From positions 1 to 32,448 of the forward strand of contig PDPH01000028.1 in NCBI GenBank assembly GCA_002747435.1: DNA of 32,448 nucleotides, read 5' to 3'. This document shows, piece after piece, positions 25,885-32,448 of the stretch; the first letter of the stretch is position 1, and the number at the start of each line of letters is the position of its first letter. The notes under the pieces were generated by a model. That model searched no databases. It was not told the DNA's origin and saw nothing but the letters and a program-made list of their open reading frames with translations. The stretch comes from Pseudomonadota bacterium. GTDB taxonomy: Bacteria > Pseudomonadota > Gammaproteobacteria > Thiotrichales > Thiotrichaceae. The position numbers and the translations under genes are program-made.

Positions 25885-26301
25885 ATGAGCAAGGAAGTCA
25901 AATTAGGTGAGAGTGCCAGCTTAACCCGTTCTTTTAGCGAGCAGGATGTACAGTTGTATGCCGATTTATCGGGTGACCATAATCCGGTTCATCTTGATGC
26001 TGATTTTGCAGCGGCGACGCAGTTTGGGCAGCGCATTGTACACGGCATGTTAGTCGGTAGTTTGTTTACCGCTTTGCTGGGTGAGGAGTTACCCGGGCGC
26101 GGGTCGATTTATATGACCCAAAATCTCACTTTTAAAGCGCCAGTCTATCTGGATCAAGTGGTCACTGCCAAAGTGGAAGTGACCGCTATCCACGAAAAAC
26201 GCCCCATAGTGACACTGGCAACGACTGTGGTCGATCAGGACGGCAAGACTTTGGTACAGGGTGAGGCCATCATGTATGTGCCTTGGTTGAAAAAGGACTG
26301 A
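25885..26301 (+). CDS. MaoC-like (R)-specific enoyl-CoA hydratase
   Basis: A 138-residue hot-dog-fold protein. The hydratase motif YADLSGDHNPVHLD carries D31 and H36, the catalytic pair of PhaJ-type (R)-enoyl-CoA hydratases. IVHGMLVGSLFTALLG and the closing beta strands complete the fold. It hydrates trans-2-enoyl-CoA to (R)-3-hydroxyacyl-CoA, which would use the product of the acyl-CoA dehydrogenase encoded just before it and could feed polyhydroxyalkanoate synthesis. Two ATG codons occur at 25882 and 25885; AGGAG at 25874-25878 is better spaced for the second. Confidence 0.9.
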   Translation: MSKEVKLGESASLTRSFSEQDVQLYADLSGDHNPVHLDADFAAATQFGQRIVHGMLVGSLFTALLGEELPGRGSIYMTQNLTFKAPVYLDQVVTAKVEVTAIHEKRPIVTLATTVVDQDGKTLVQGEAIMYVPWLKKD

Positions 26302-26323
26302 GCTAAGTCGTCAGTTTTTCCCT

Positions 26324-26373
26324 GTCTTGATCTTGTCATCTGTGGTTGTGCCTATTCCTGACAAGATCAAGAC
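26324..26373. terminator. Perfect 15-bp inverted repeat between convergent genes
   Basis: GTCTTGATCTTGTCA (26324-26338) is exactly complementary to TGACAAGATCAAGAC (26359-26373), with a 20-base loop. It sits between maoC (plus strand) and the ecotin gene (minus strand), where a two-way terminator is expected. There is no clean T-run on either side, so termination strength is unsure. Confidence 0.6.
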
Positions 26374-26379
26374 TATTCT

Positions 26380-26886
26380 CTATTTATTCAAAGCATTTTG
26401 CACTGTATTGCTAGACTTCCAAATGCGGTACTTGACCTGCATATCAGCGGGGGCGTAAACCACTACGGGTAAACGGCTATTGTAGCGTAGCAGGCCAATA
26501 TTGAGATGAGCGGGGATAAACTCATTGTGTTTCTGATTATCGGGGCAGGCCATTAAAGTGTTGGCTGGTTGACCAACGCCTTGAACCACATAATAAGGAT
26601 AGCCCCAGCCTTGCAGGTCGTGTTCGCGTAATTCGGCGGAGAAAAAGGCGTGATTGCAGTCCACTTGTAACACCTTGCCGATGATGAGTTCTACTTTGGC
26701 AGTATCTTCGTTTGGCAAAGGCGGCAGGTAAATAGCATAGCGCCTGTGACCTTGCTTTGGTTTGGGGTAAGGGGCAAATTTTTCCAAAGCTTGTTTGGAA
26801 TCAGGGTACTCTTGCGCTGTGGCAGGTAGGGCTAAGCTGACTGCTAAAGTGATGAGTAAGGTTTTGAGCCAAAATTTGTTTGCCAT
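26380..26886 (-). CDS. eco: Ecotin, periplasmic serine-protease inhibitor
   Basis: A 168-residue exported protein with a signal peptide ending ATAQ near residue 25. It follows E. coli ecotin closely in pattern: EKFAPYPKPKQGHRR, KVELIIGKVLQVDCNH, the reactive loop ANTLMACPD, LLRYNSRLPVVVYAP and the C-terminal VKYRIWKS. The two cysteines that form the loop-stabilising disulfide are present (the second is C114). The residue aligned with the inhibitory P1 Met84 of E. coli is Leu (L111), followed by Met as P1'. Ecotin dimers block trypsin-fold proteases such as elastase, including those of predators or hosts. CTCCT at 26894-26898 is the Shine-Dalgarno on this strand. The gene stands downstream of the Roco gene on the same strand, but with its own spacer of about 110 bases. 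Confidence 0.95.
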   Translation of the reverse strand: MANKFWLKTLLITLAVSLALPATAQEYPDSKQALEKFAPYPKPKQGHRRYAIYLPPLPNEDTAKVELIIGKVLQVDCNHAFFSAELREHDLQGWGYPYYVVQGVGQPANTLMACPDNQKHNEFIPAHLNIGLLRYNSRLPVVVYAPADMQVKYRIWKSSNTVQNALNK

Positions 26887-26956
26887 ACGAAAACTCCTGT
26901 GATGTTTGAGAGAGGATTAGACTGGCGGGGGGAAGGCATAGTTCCGTAGTTCCGGG

Positions 26957-26974
26957 ATGTAATGTGTTTTACAT
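26957..26974. promoter_or_regulatory. Candidate operator upstream of ecotin
   Basis: ATGTAA, six bases, TTACAT forms a perfect 6-6-6 inverted repeat 71 bases before the ecotin start. Spacing and symmetry fit a dimeric repressor site. It could equally be chance in AT-rich sequence, and no cognate regulator gene lies in the window. Confidence 0.25.
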
Positions 26975-26994
26975 AAAAGCTTTTGTAGAGGCTG

Positions 26995-29745
26995 CTAGGT
27001 TGTTCCTAAACTCTCAAGCTGTTTGTGGATGCCTCTTTGCACGCTGCCCCAAAATTTATCTTTTGAAGGCCAATCTTCCAAAGCCTTCGTATTTTCTTGG
27101 GTAGCAACGGTTAAATGCCCTAAATTTTTATACCAATTCTCAGTATGACGCACTAGTACGGGTATCACTGGCACGTCTGCTTTCTCATGACGTTCTAAGG
27201 CTATCGGTAGTTCAACGCGACAGCTATAACGTTCAGGATCAAGAAAGTCAGGGCTAACCAATAAGACAATCATATCCGCATGACGTAGCTTTGGCAGGAT
27301 TTGTTCATTCACCGGATCACCCGCTAACATGCGCTTATCGCTCCACACATCCAGCTCAATACCCTGTTTAAGCAAATCAGATTGAATCAAGCGTAGGTGT
27401 TTTTCCAGGGTGAGTTTATGTGTGTGGTCTACGCGCGAGTAGGAAATGAATAGCTTGATGTTTTTCTGCGGTTTGATCACATTAAGGCGGGAATGGGGGG
27501 CATGATCTTCTTCATTAAGGGGGGGGAGCTTTTCAAGTTCTGCTTGTTGACCTTGTTGCAGGAATTCTTGGTAACGTGGGTGTGGGCTGGTTTCTTTGAC
27601 CAGTTTGCGTAGCACTTGTACTAAGGACATGGCTTGTTGTGCCCTGAGTTGAAATTGCAATTGCCCAGCATGGGAGGTCTCGCCATCAGGTTGGGTGTGT
27701 TGGCAGTTTAATAACACCTTGCCAAATTCAGTTTCACAGAAAATACCCATTCGCCATGCTTCACTGTCGTAGGTTTCGCCTAAGCGTAAAATCAGGCGTT
27801 CAATAATGCTGCGGTGCAGAAAAGGATATTCTATCACCAGCCGCCAATCGTCGGCTTGGTGAGTCCATGCTGCTTCGATTTTGCTTTTTTGGGGAAGTAA
27901 AGCGGGAATAATAAACTCGCGTTCGGCGAAGGATGTGCCTGAAAGATAATTTTCCCGATAATGTGGTTCATAACAGATACCACAGTTGCGCATGAAGTTG
28001 AGGTAAATTTGGCGCTCTACAGCACCGGCTTCTGGCCAAATAAAGCTTGTGAAATGACCGTCGAATCGACCCTGTTGATTTTCAATAGATTTGCGGCAGC
28101 CTTTGGGGTCAAATACGCGATATACCGCAGTAATTATCCAGTTTTGATCAAGAATAATCTGATCTTGGAATGCGTCACGGTGATAGAATAATACGCCGGT
28201 GTTGTGTAGATACTTTACAAACCATGCAGGATCGCTAACACCCGCTTGCACGCAAAGCTGCTCGAAGTGGGCGAAAGGCAAAGTTTCTTGCTTCAATTGC
28301 TTGAGTTGTGCCTGCACTTGCAGCCATGAATTAGGCAGCTCCAAGCAGATACGTGGTTTTAACTCTTCCAATATTGATTCAATTGCACCACGCAAGGCAG
28401 GCATGCCTTGATCTTTTTTGGCTGAGATTTTTACTTCTTGGCGGATTTGCGCCACTCCGGGCATGTCGGCTGTTAATTGAGGTGGTCTGGTCGGTAACTG
28501 ATCAGCGCGGTCAATTTGATTTTTGACCAGAATAATCGGGCTGTTTTTGCCTAAATCGTGAATTAATTCTAGCCAGTAACTGACGGGGTGTTGGGCTTCA
28601 TCGGGGTGTTCTTCGGTTGCTTCTGCCCACACTAATAGATACAGGCAATCGTCTGAGAGAAATAAGCGATGGGTAGCGTGATAAATTTCCTGTCCGCCAA
28701 AATCCCACAGTTGCAGGGTAATGGGCTGCTCTTCTCCGTCTAAGGTCTGTTGGATTTCATCAAGCACAATGCCGTGAGTTTCTTCAAAAGCTTCATTGGG
28801 AGGTTGTTTGTGTTTCAGTGCATAAGCCAGCGTTGTTTTGCCAACCCGCCCATTACCGATGAGCTGGACTTTGAATTGCTGTTGCTTGCTTGCACCTTCG
28901 ACTAGATCTAACCAATAGTTTCTGAGGCTTTCGGAGCAGTTGTTGTAATTATTCCCCAGTATAATGGGAGGAATACCCGCAATAGGATTGGCATGTAAGT
29001 AAAGTGTTTGTAATTGACCTGATATGACTAAATCATAAATCGGTGCTAGGTCGTTAATTTGGTTATGATTACAGTCAAGTGTCTGCAACTGTGGCACGTG
29101 TCGTAAAGCGCTCAGATCACTGATCTGGTTGTAGCTACAGCCAAGTGTCTGCAACTGAGGTACGTGACGCAAAGCGTTCAGATCGTTGATCTGATTACCA
29201 CCACAGTTAAGTGTCTGCAACTGTGGCACATGGCTCAAAGCGCTCAAGTCGTTGATCTGGTTAAAGTTACAGTGAAGTGCCTGCAACAGCGGCATGTGAC
29301 GTAAAGCGCTCAGATCACTAATATGGTTATAGTAAAGTGTCTGCAATTGCGGCACGTGGCGCAAAGCGCTCAGATCGCTGATCGGATTAGAGCTACAGTC
29401 AAGTGTCTGCAACTGAGGCACGTGACGCAAAACGCTCAGATCACTGATCTGGTTACTCAAGCAGTCAAGTGTCTGCAACTGAGGCACGTGACGCAAAGCG
29501 CTCAGATCGCTGACTTGGTTTCCGCTACAGTTAAGTACCCGTAATTGCGGTAGATGTCGTAAACCACTTAGGTCACTGATTTGGTTATGATTGCAATCAA
29601 GTGCTTCCAGCCAGGTCAGATCAAACACTTCTTCTGGTATCGTGTCCAACCCAAGCCCACTCAAGTCAAGCGCTGTCAAAGCTGAACGACTACGGTGACA
29701 TTCTTCAATACGCTCCAGCGCAATATTTATTGGGGATTTTTTCAT
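26995..29745 (-). CDS. LRR-Roc-COR-TIR protein (bacterial Roco family)
   Basis: A 916-residue cytoplasmic multidomain protein. Leucine-rich repeats of 22 residues (PQLQTLDCxxNQISDLSALRHV type) cover about residues 30-265. A Roc GTPase domain follows with P-loop GNGRVGKTT at 297-305, DFGGQ as the G3 switch and KNQID as G4. A COR dimerisation region lies at about 480-700, and a C-terminal TIR domain at about 763-916 (IKLFISYSRVDHTHK, then VSPDFLDPERYSCRVELPIA). E845 in the last motif sits where the catalytic Glu of NADase TIRs is found. By family knowledge the LRRs sense, Roc-COR switches and TIR acts, either by degrading NAD or by signalling; an anti-phage role is inference. I use ATG 29745; the frame extends seven codons to a TTG at 29766. 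No strong Shine-Dalgarno precedes either. The gene looks intact. Confidence 0.9.
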   Translation of the reverse strand: MKKSPINIALERIEECHRSRSALTALDLSGLGLDTIPEEVFDLTWLEALDCNHNQISDLSGLRHLPQLRVLNCSGNQVSDLSALRHVPQLQTLDCLSNQISDLSVLRHVPQLQTLDCSSNPISDLSALRHVPQLQTLYYNHISDLSALRHMPLLQALHCNFNQINDLSALSHVPQLQTLNCGGNQINDLNALRHVPQLQTLGCSYNQISDLSALRHVPQLQTLDCNHNQINDLAPIYDLVISGQLQTLYLHANPIAGIPPIILGNNYNNCSESLRNYWLDLVEGASKQQQFKVQLIGNGRVGKTTLAYALKHKQPPNEAFEETHGIVLDEIQQTLDGEEQPITLQLWDFGGQEIYHATHRLFLSDDCLYLLVWAEATEEHPDEAQHPVSYWLELIHDLGKNSPIILVKNQIDRADQLPTRPPQLTADMPGVAQIRQEVKISAKKDQGMPALRGAIESILEELKPRICLELPNSWLQVQAQLKQLKQETLPFAHFEQLCVQAGVSDPAWFVKYLHNTGVLFYHRDAFQDQIILDQNWIITAVYRVFDPKGCRKSIENQQGRFDGHFTSFIWPEAGAVERQIYLNFMRNCGICYEPHYRENYLSGTSFAEREFIIPALLPQKSKIEAAWTHQADDWRLVIEYPFLHRSIIERLILRLGETYDSEAWRMGIFCETEFGKVLLNCQHTQPDGETSHAGQLQFQLRAQQAMSLVQVLRKLVKETSPHPRYQEFLQQGQQAELEKLPPLNEEDHAPHSRLNVIKPQKNIKLFISYSRVDHTHKLTLEKHLRLIQSDLLKQGIELDVWSDKRMLAGDPVNEQILPKLRHADMIVLLVSPDFLDPERYSCRVELPIALERHEKADVPVIPVLVRHTENWYKNLGHLTVATQENTKALEDWPSKDKFWGSVQRGIHKQLESLGTT
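29035..29600 (-). repeat. 66-bp tandem repeats encoding the LRR array
   Basis: About nine consecutive units of 66 bases, each encoding one 22-residue LRR. The block AGTGTCTGCAAC (plus-strand view) followed by a GGCACGTG-like stretch recurs almost unchanged. One unit near 29320-29340 is 60 bases (20 residues, reading LQTLYYNHISDL), a frame-keeping loss of two codons. The high DNA identity between units suggests recent expansion or homogenisation. Confidence 0.85.
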
Positions 29746-30169
29746 TAGTATCAGCGAGTCTAGCAAAGAATGGGAGCATAGATAGTAAGCAAAATAACAA
29801 GCATACTCAAACTACAAAGCGCTAATACCTAAGGTAAGCTTGTTGCTCCTATCCAGCCAGCACTACTCACTACTAGCATCGTTATCATCCCTTAACAGAT
29901 AAGTAAGCATGCTTAGTATTGTGAACTATAGCTCATACTTACTAGAATCAGGCGTTCCCTTTTTTGTGGTATTCGGTAAAAAATGGTTTGCATTAACTGC
30001 GGTTCTTTTCAGGTAGAGCGCAGTCGAGTCAGTGTGGCAAACCTAGAAATCTTGTACGAGATAGTCAATAACCTACGCAGTTACTCTGAATGAAGTCCTT
30101 GTTTAAATGGGCTTCAAAAGCTGATTAATCGTCAAATAGGGCTGGATTGGATTTTGAAATTGGCTTGGC
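29746..30169. other. 424-base intergenic region between the Roco and MFS genes
   Basis: This is the largest gap without a confirmed gene. It must hold the Roco promoter and the 3' flank of the MFS gene. I see a 12-bp palindrome TAAGCATGCTTA at 29904-29915, inside a looser AGTAAG...CTTACT symmetry (a possible operator), but no convincing promoter pair. A 36-codon ORF lies at 29983-30093 (see separate entry). The region is AT-rich and may contain eroded sequence. Confidence 0.5.
29983..30093 (+). CDS. Possible 36-residue ORF with a CxxC pair
   Basis: ATG 29983 opens a 36-codon frame starting MVCINCGSFQVERSRVS and ending NNLRSYSE. The two cysteines spaced by two residues resemble a zinc-knuckle start such as those of some transposase or regulator N-termini. 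There is no Shine-Dalgarno. It may be a gene remnant or chance. Confidence 0.18.
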   Translation: MVCINCGSFQVERSRVSVANLEILYEIVNNLRSYSE

Positions 30170-31369
30170 TCACTTGGCTATGCAGCTTAAATGATATTTG
30201 TCACGCCGATTGAGGTATAAAGTGCCTGTGAAAGTCAGGCTGAGCATGATAAGTGAGCCGAGTATCACGCCAGACCAATGCCCCCAGCGCCAAAAAGGTT
30301 CTAGGTAAAAACCACCGATACTCGCACCCAAATAATACAAAACTAAATATAGTGATGACGCACTAGCACGGGCGTGTGGCGCATGCAGACTGACCCAACT
30401 GCTGAGTACAGAGTGCGCTAGAAAAAAGCCAAAAGCATTGATTAAAAATCCACAAATAATGGCTATAAGGTCACCTGTTAGGCTTAGTAAAGAACCACCT
30501 GCCAGCAAACTAATACCCAGTCCAATAGCAATAGGCTGTCGTAAACTTTGCGTGATTCGACCAGAAAGCATCGAAGCTAGTGTGCCACTCAAGTAGGTGA
30601 GAAATAATAAGCCGATAAAACGAGCCGGTAAATGATAAGGTGCTTCACTCAATACAAAGCTAATGTAGCTGTATTGGGTAATGAAAATCATGAAATTGCC
30701 ACCACCAATTAAGTAAGCCACTAGCAATTCGGGGTTGCGTAAATGGCCGAACATGTCCTTGCTCATTTGAGCGGGCTTGAGTGGATGTGCTTGAAAGCCT
30801 TGTGAGGGGGGTAATAGCCAAGTAAATAAGCTCAAGCTGATGACACTGACAATACCCATAATCATAAAAGCAGCTTGCCAGCCCAGCCAATCACCAGCAA
30901 AGCCACCTATGAGGCGTCCACTAATACCACCTAAAGTATTGGCAGCGATATAAAAGCCTACTGCTACACGCAAGGCTGCTGGACTAAACTCATCGGCCAT
31001 GTAAGCAATTGCAATGGCAGGTAGACCTCCCAAACAAAGACCTTGTAAGGCACGTAAGCATAATAAGGAAGGATAATACTCTGCCCAAAACAGTGAAAAA
31101 GTCAGTAAGGTGACACCCAGCATACTGATTTGCATTAAACGACGTCTGCCAAGTGCATCCGACAGAGGACCATACAGCAATAGAGACAAGCCGAGAGTCA
31201 GGGTGCTTAGGGTAAAGCTCCAGCTTGCTTGTAGCGCGGATAATTTGAAGTAGCTTGCTATCATCGGTAGCAAGGGCTGAGTTACATAAACATTGGAAAA
31301 GATCATGAACGAACCGAGACAGAGCGCTAATGTCGCCCGCCAAAAGACGCGGCTGCCTGCTTCAATCAT
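30170..31369 (-). CDS. MFS transporter, YnfM-like family
   Basis: A 399-residue major facilitator protein with about 12 membrane helices. The first helix region ALCLGSFMIFSNVYVTQPLL closely follows the YnfM group of inner-membrane transporters, and the loop between helices 2 and 3 has the MFS signature GPLSDALGRRRLMQ. The second half starts after a central basic loop at about residues 195-215 and includes SYISFVLSEAPYHLP. Members are drug/proton or sugar efflux candidates; the substrate is unknown. The ATG at 31369 has GGGAA on the minus strand at 31377-31381. It is transcribed towards the Roco gene but separated by 424 bases, so it is probably its own unit. Confidence 0.88.
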   Translation of the reverse strand: MIEAGSRVFWRATLALCLGSFMIFSNVYVTQPLLPMIASYFKLSALQASWSFTLSTLTLGLSLLLYGPLSDALGRRRLMQISMLGVTLLTFSLFWAEYYPSLLCLRALQGLCLGGLPAIAIAYMADEFSPAALRVAVGFYIAANTLGGISGRLIGGFAGDWLGWQAAFMIMGIVSVISLSLFTWLLPPSQGFQAHPLKPAQMSKDMFGHLRNPELLVAYLIGGGNFMIFITQYSYISFVLSEAPYHLPARFIGLLFLTYLSGTLASMLSGRITQSLRQPIAIGLGISLLAGGSLLSLTGDLIAIICGFLINAFGFFLAHSVLSSWVSLHAPHARASASSLYLVLYYLGASIGGFYLEPFWRWGHWSGVILGSLIMLSLTFTGTLYLNRRDKYHLSCIAK

Positions 31370-31429
31370 GTTATTTCCCAGCTAACTTTAAAAAGTAACG
31401 ATACTGTGAAAGGTTTTAGGCTACAAGAG

Positions 31430-32002
31430 GGGAACTTAAAGCGCTGCCTTAATAAGGTTGGACGATCTTATGAAGTTAGTACAGTTACAGTACTGGCTTT
31501 TACACGGGCTGCATTAGGAAATGACGACGGACAGTATCAGACTGGCATGCGCTACTGGCTAATCGATTAGTCGAGTGCTTGGAGGATGGCTCTCTGCCTT
31601 ATCAGGATGATGAACGCTTAAAGTCTCCTGCTGAACTGCCCTATGTCAATGTTGTGGTGGAAGAAGCACCCAGCGTATTGAATCCGCAGCGGCTGCGTTT
31701 TGGCAGTGTTTTTCGGGATATATCGCGGCAAGGGCGTAAGTTTGGTATTGGGCTGACCGTAGGTAGTCAGCCAACAAGTCAGCGAGATTGATGTCGGAGC
31801 GCTAACACAGATTAATACTGAGCTTACAATGGCTTTAGGTAATGAGAATGAGCGACGGGAAGCTATATGCAATGCTTCCTGTGATTTAATGGGGTTTGAG
31901 CGTGAATTACAAGTCATGGGCAAAGGCTAGGTTATTGTGACGGCTTCTTATAAAGATGTGCCTTTACCGGTTCAGGTGCCGGAATTTGATCTGCTTGAAT
32001 AA
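31430..32002 (+). pseudogene. HerA-like ATPase, C-terminal remnant with frameshifts and a stop
   Basis: Three reading frames join into one HerA/DUF87-type ATPase tail. Frame 1 runs through VSTVTVLAFTRAALGND and GQYQTGMRYWL to a stop at 31565-31567. Frame 2 picks up at about 31550 as LANRLVECLEDGSLPYQDD, then YVNVVVEEAPSVL (the Walker-B-like strand) and RQGRKFGIGLTV. At about 31760-31766 the frame shifts again to SQQVSEIDVGALTQINTEL, with GFERELQVMGKG before an in-frame TAG at 31928 where Gln would fit. The final part reads VIVTASYKDVPLPVQVPEFD to TAA at 32000. The Walker A half is missing upstream, where the MFS gene begins. HerA proteins pair with nucleases or other ATPases in DNA repair and phage defence. 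Clearly non-functional. Confidence 0.8.
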
Positions 32003-32119
32003 TTTGCTATTAAAGAACACTATCTACTTGAACAAAAAAGTCACTAAAACATACCTAACCCAGTAGTAGCTTGTAAAAACCACACTCCGATTTCTTCAAT
32101 TTAGAGTATCAGCATTAGT

Positions 32120-32326
32120 ATGCCCACAAAGGACAATGATTTTGTAGAAGGCGATTATTCCGCTAGTTTACTTGGCACAATCAGTTCGCACTTGGAAGGA
32201 CTTCAGGGCTTTGATGTAATGGCTCTCGAATTAATCCAGAATGCAGATGATGCAGGGGCCAAAATCGTTTGCTTTGACGTTACCGATGATGGCTTAAGCG
32301 TGTACAACAATGATAGCTTTACGTGA
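32120..32326 (+). pseudogene. N-terminal fragment of a sacsin-like (HATPase) protein
   Basis: A 68-codon frame reads FVEGDYSASLLGTISSHLEG, then VMALELIQNADDAGAKIVCF and VTDDGLSVYNNDSFT before a premature TGA. ELIQNADDAGA is the N-box of the GHKL-type ATPase fold of sacsin N-terminal-like proteins, which usually run on for hundreds of residues. Homology seems to stop right after NDSFT. The transposase end on the other strand begins 8 bases later, so an insertion probably cut the gene. Such large ATPases often occur in defence loci; here the protein cannot be functional. Confidence 0.75.
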
Positions 32327-32333
32327 TGCTCGA

Positions 32334-32447
32334 CTATTGATAGCAAATAGTTTTACTCAACTGTAACGGTTCCAGCTCATTCTTAATATTTGCTAGTACA
32401 GCCAAGCCATGAGCCAGCAACTTTCGGGTCAGACGATTAGTTAGACT
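32334..32447 (-). mobile_element. C-terminal end of a transposase gene (partial, enters from the right edge)
   Basis: On the minus strand a frame open from the right edge reads SLTNRLTRKLLAHGLAVLA, then NIKNELEPLQLSKTI, and stops at 32334-32336. The pattern R-x-T-R-K-x-L-A-H followed by a hydrophobic helix and an N-x-x-x-x-x-P-L-Q-L tail is the usual C-terminus of DDE transposases of the IS4/IS5/IS982 kind. The element's end would lie close to 32322-32333, immediately against the truncated sacsin-like gene. The exact family and inverted repeats cannot be seen because most of the element is outside the window. Confidence 0.5.
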
Positions 32448-32448
32448 C

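Noticed and set aside
29323..29544. Plus-strand ORF with repeated protein sequence opposite the LRR region
   Set aside because: It is the antisense shadow of the 66-bp LRR repeats; its repetition simply mirrors the coding strand.
29035..29600. Regular repeats suggesting a CRISPR array
   Set aside because: The units are contiguous, code in frame for LRRs, and have no unique spacers.

Overview
The window reads as chromosomal DNA of a Gram-negative gammaproteobacterium. It has a lipoprotein secretin, a porin ending in Phe, ecotin, rplM-rpsI, Wzm/Wzt polysaccharide export and a DUF3683 FAD/Fe-S oxidoreductase. Base composition is moderate and fairly AT-leaning. The type II secretion genes follow the L-M-N-D order of the Xps type. 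A Thiotrichales-like host (Thiothrix/Leucothrix/Thiofilum type) is plausible, but that is a guess from general familiarity and not demonstrated here.

Layout. (1) 1-548: a possible cut-off upstream gene and a PIN-domain (DUF4411-like) toxin. (2) 630-5795: a tightly packed type II secretion block, gspL-gspM-gspC/N-like and the secretin gspD, plus a small lipoprotein; genes E-K are not in the window. (3) 5910-7421: a large exported protein of unknown function, closed by a good hairpin terminator. (4) 7499-18030: a surface-polysaccharide cluster. It holds a parvulin-type PPIase, the Wzm/Wzt ABC exporter, an LpxL-like acyltransferase, a SAM methyltransferase with a coiled-coil tail, a GT2 glycosyltransferase with a long 7-residue repeat tail, a COG5610-type HAD protein, a small basic ORF and two more GT2 enzymes. 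(5) 18086-19064: the rplM-rpsI operon with promoter and terminator. (6) 19147-26301: a porin, a DUF3683 FAD/4Fe-4S oxidoreductase, an acyl-CoA dehydrogenase and a MaoC hydratase. (7) 26380-31369, minus strand: ecotin, an LRR-Roc-COR-TIR (Roco) protein and a YnfM-like MFS transporter. (8) 31430-32448: decayed accessory DNA, with a frameshifted HerA-like ATPase, the first ~68 codons of a sacsin-like ATPase and the C-terminal end of a transposase running in from the right edge.

How the genes fit together. In the polysaccharide cluster the glycosyltransferases would build a glycan, the methyltransferase could modify or cap it, and Wzt (which has a C-terminal carbohydrate-recognition-type domain) with Wzm would export it. 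The repeat-bearing GT tail and the coiled-coil methyltransferase recall, by analogy only, the WbdD-type chain-length ruler. The PPIase and acyltransferase may serve envelope assembly.

The most interesting part is the right end. An apparently intact Roco protein carries a TIR domain with a candidate catalytic Glu and an LRR array made of near-identical 66-bp units. It lies about 1.7 kb from the wreckage of HerA-like and sacsin-like ATPases and a transposase. This looks like an eroding defence island in which the Roco-TIR protein is a candidate stand-alone immune sensor. No RNA genes or CRISPR arrays were seen.
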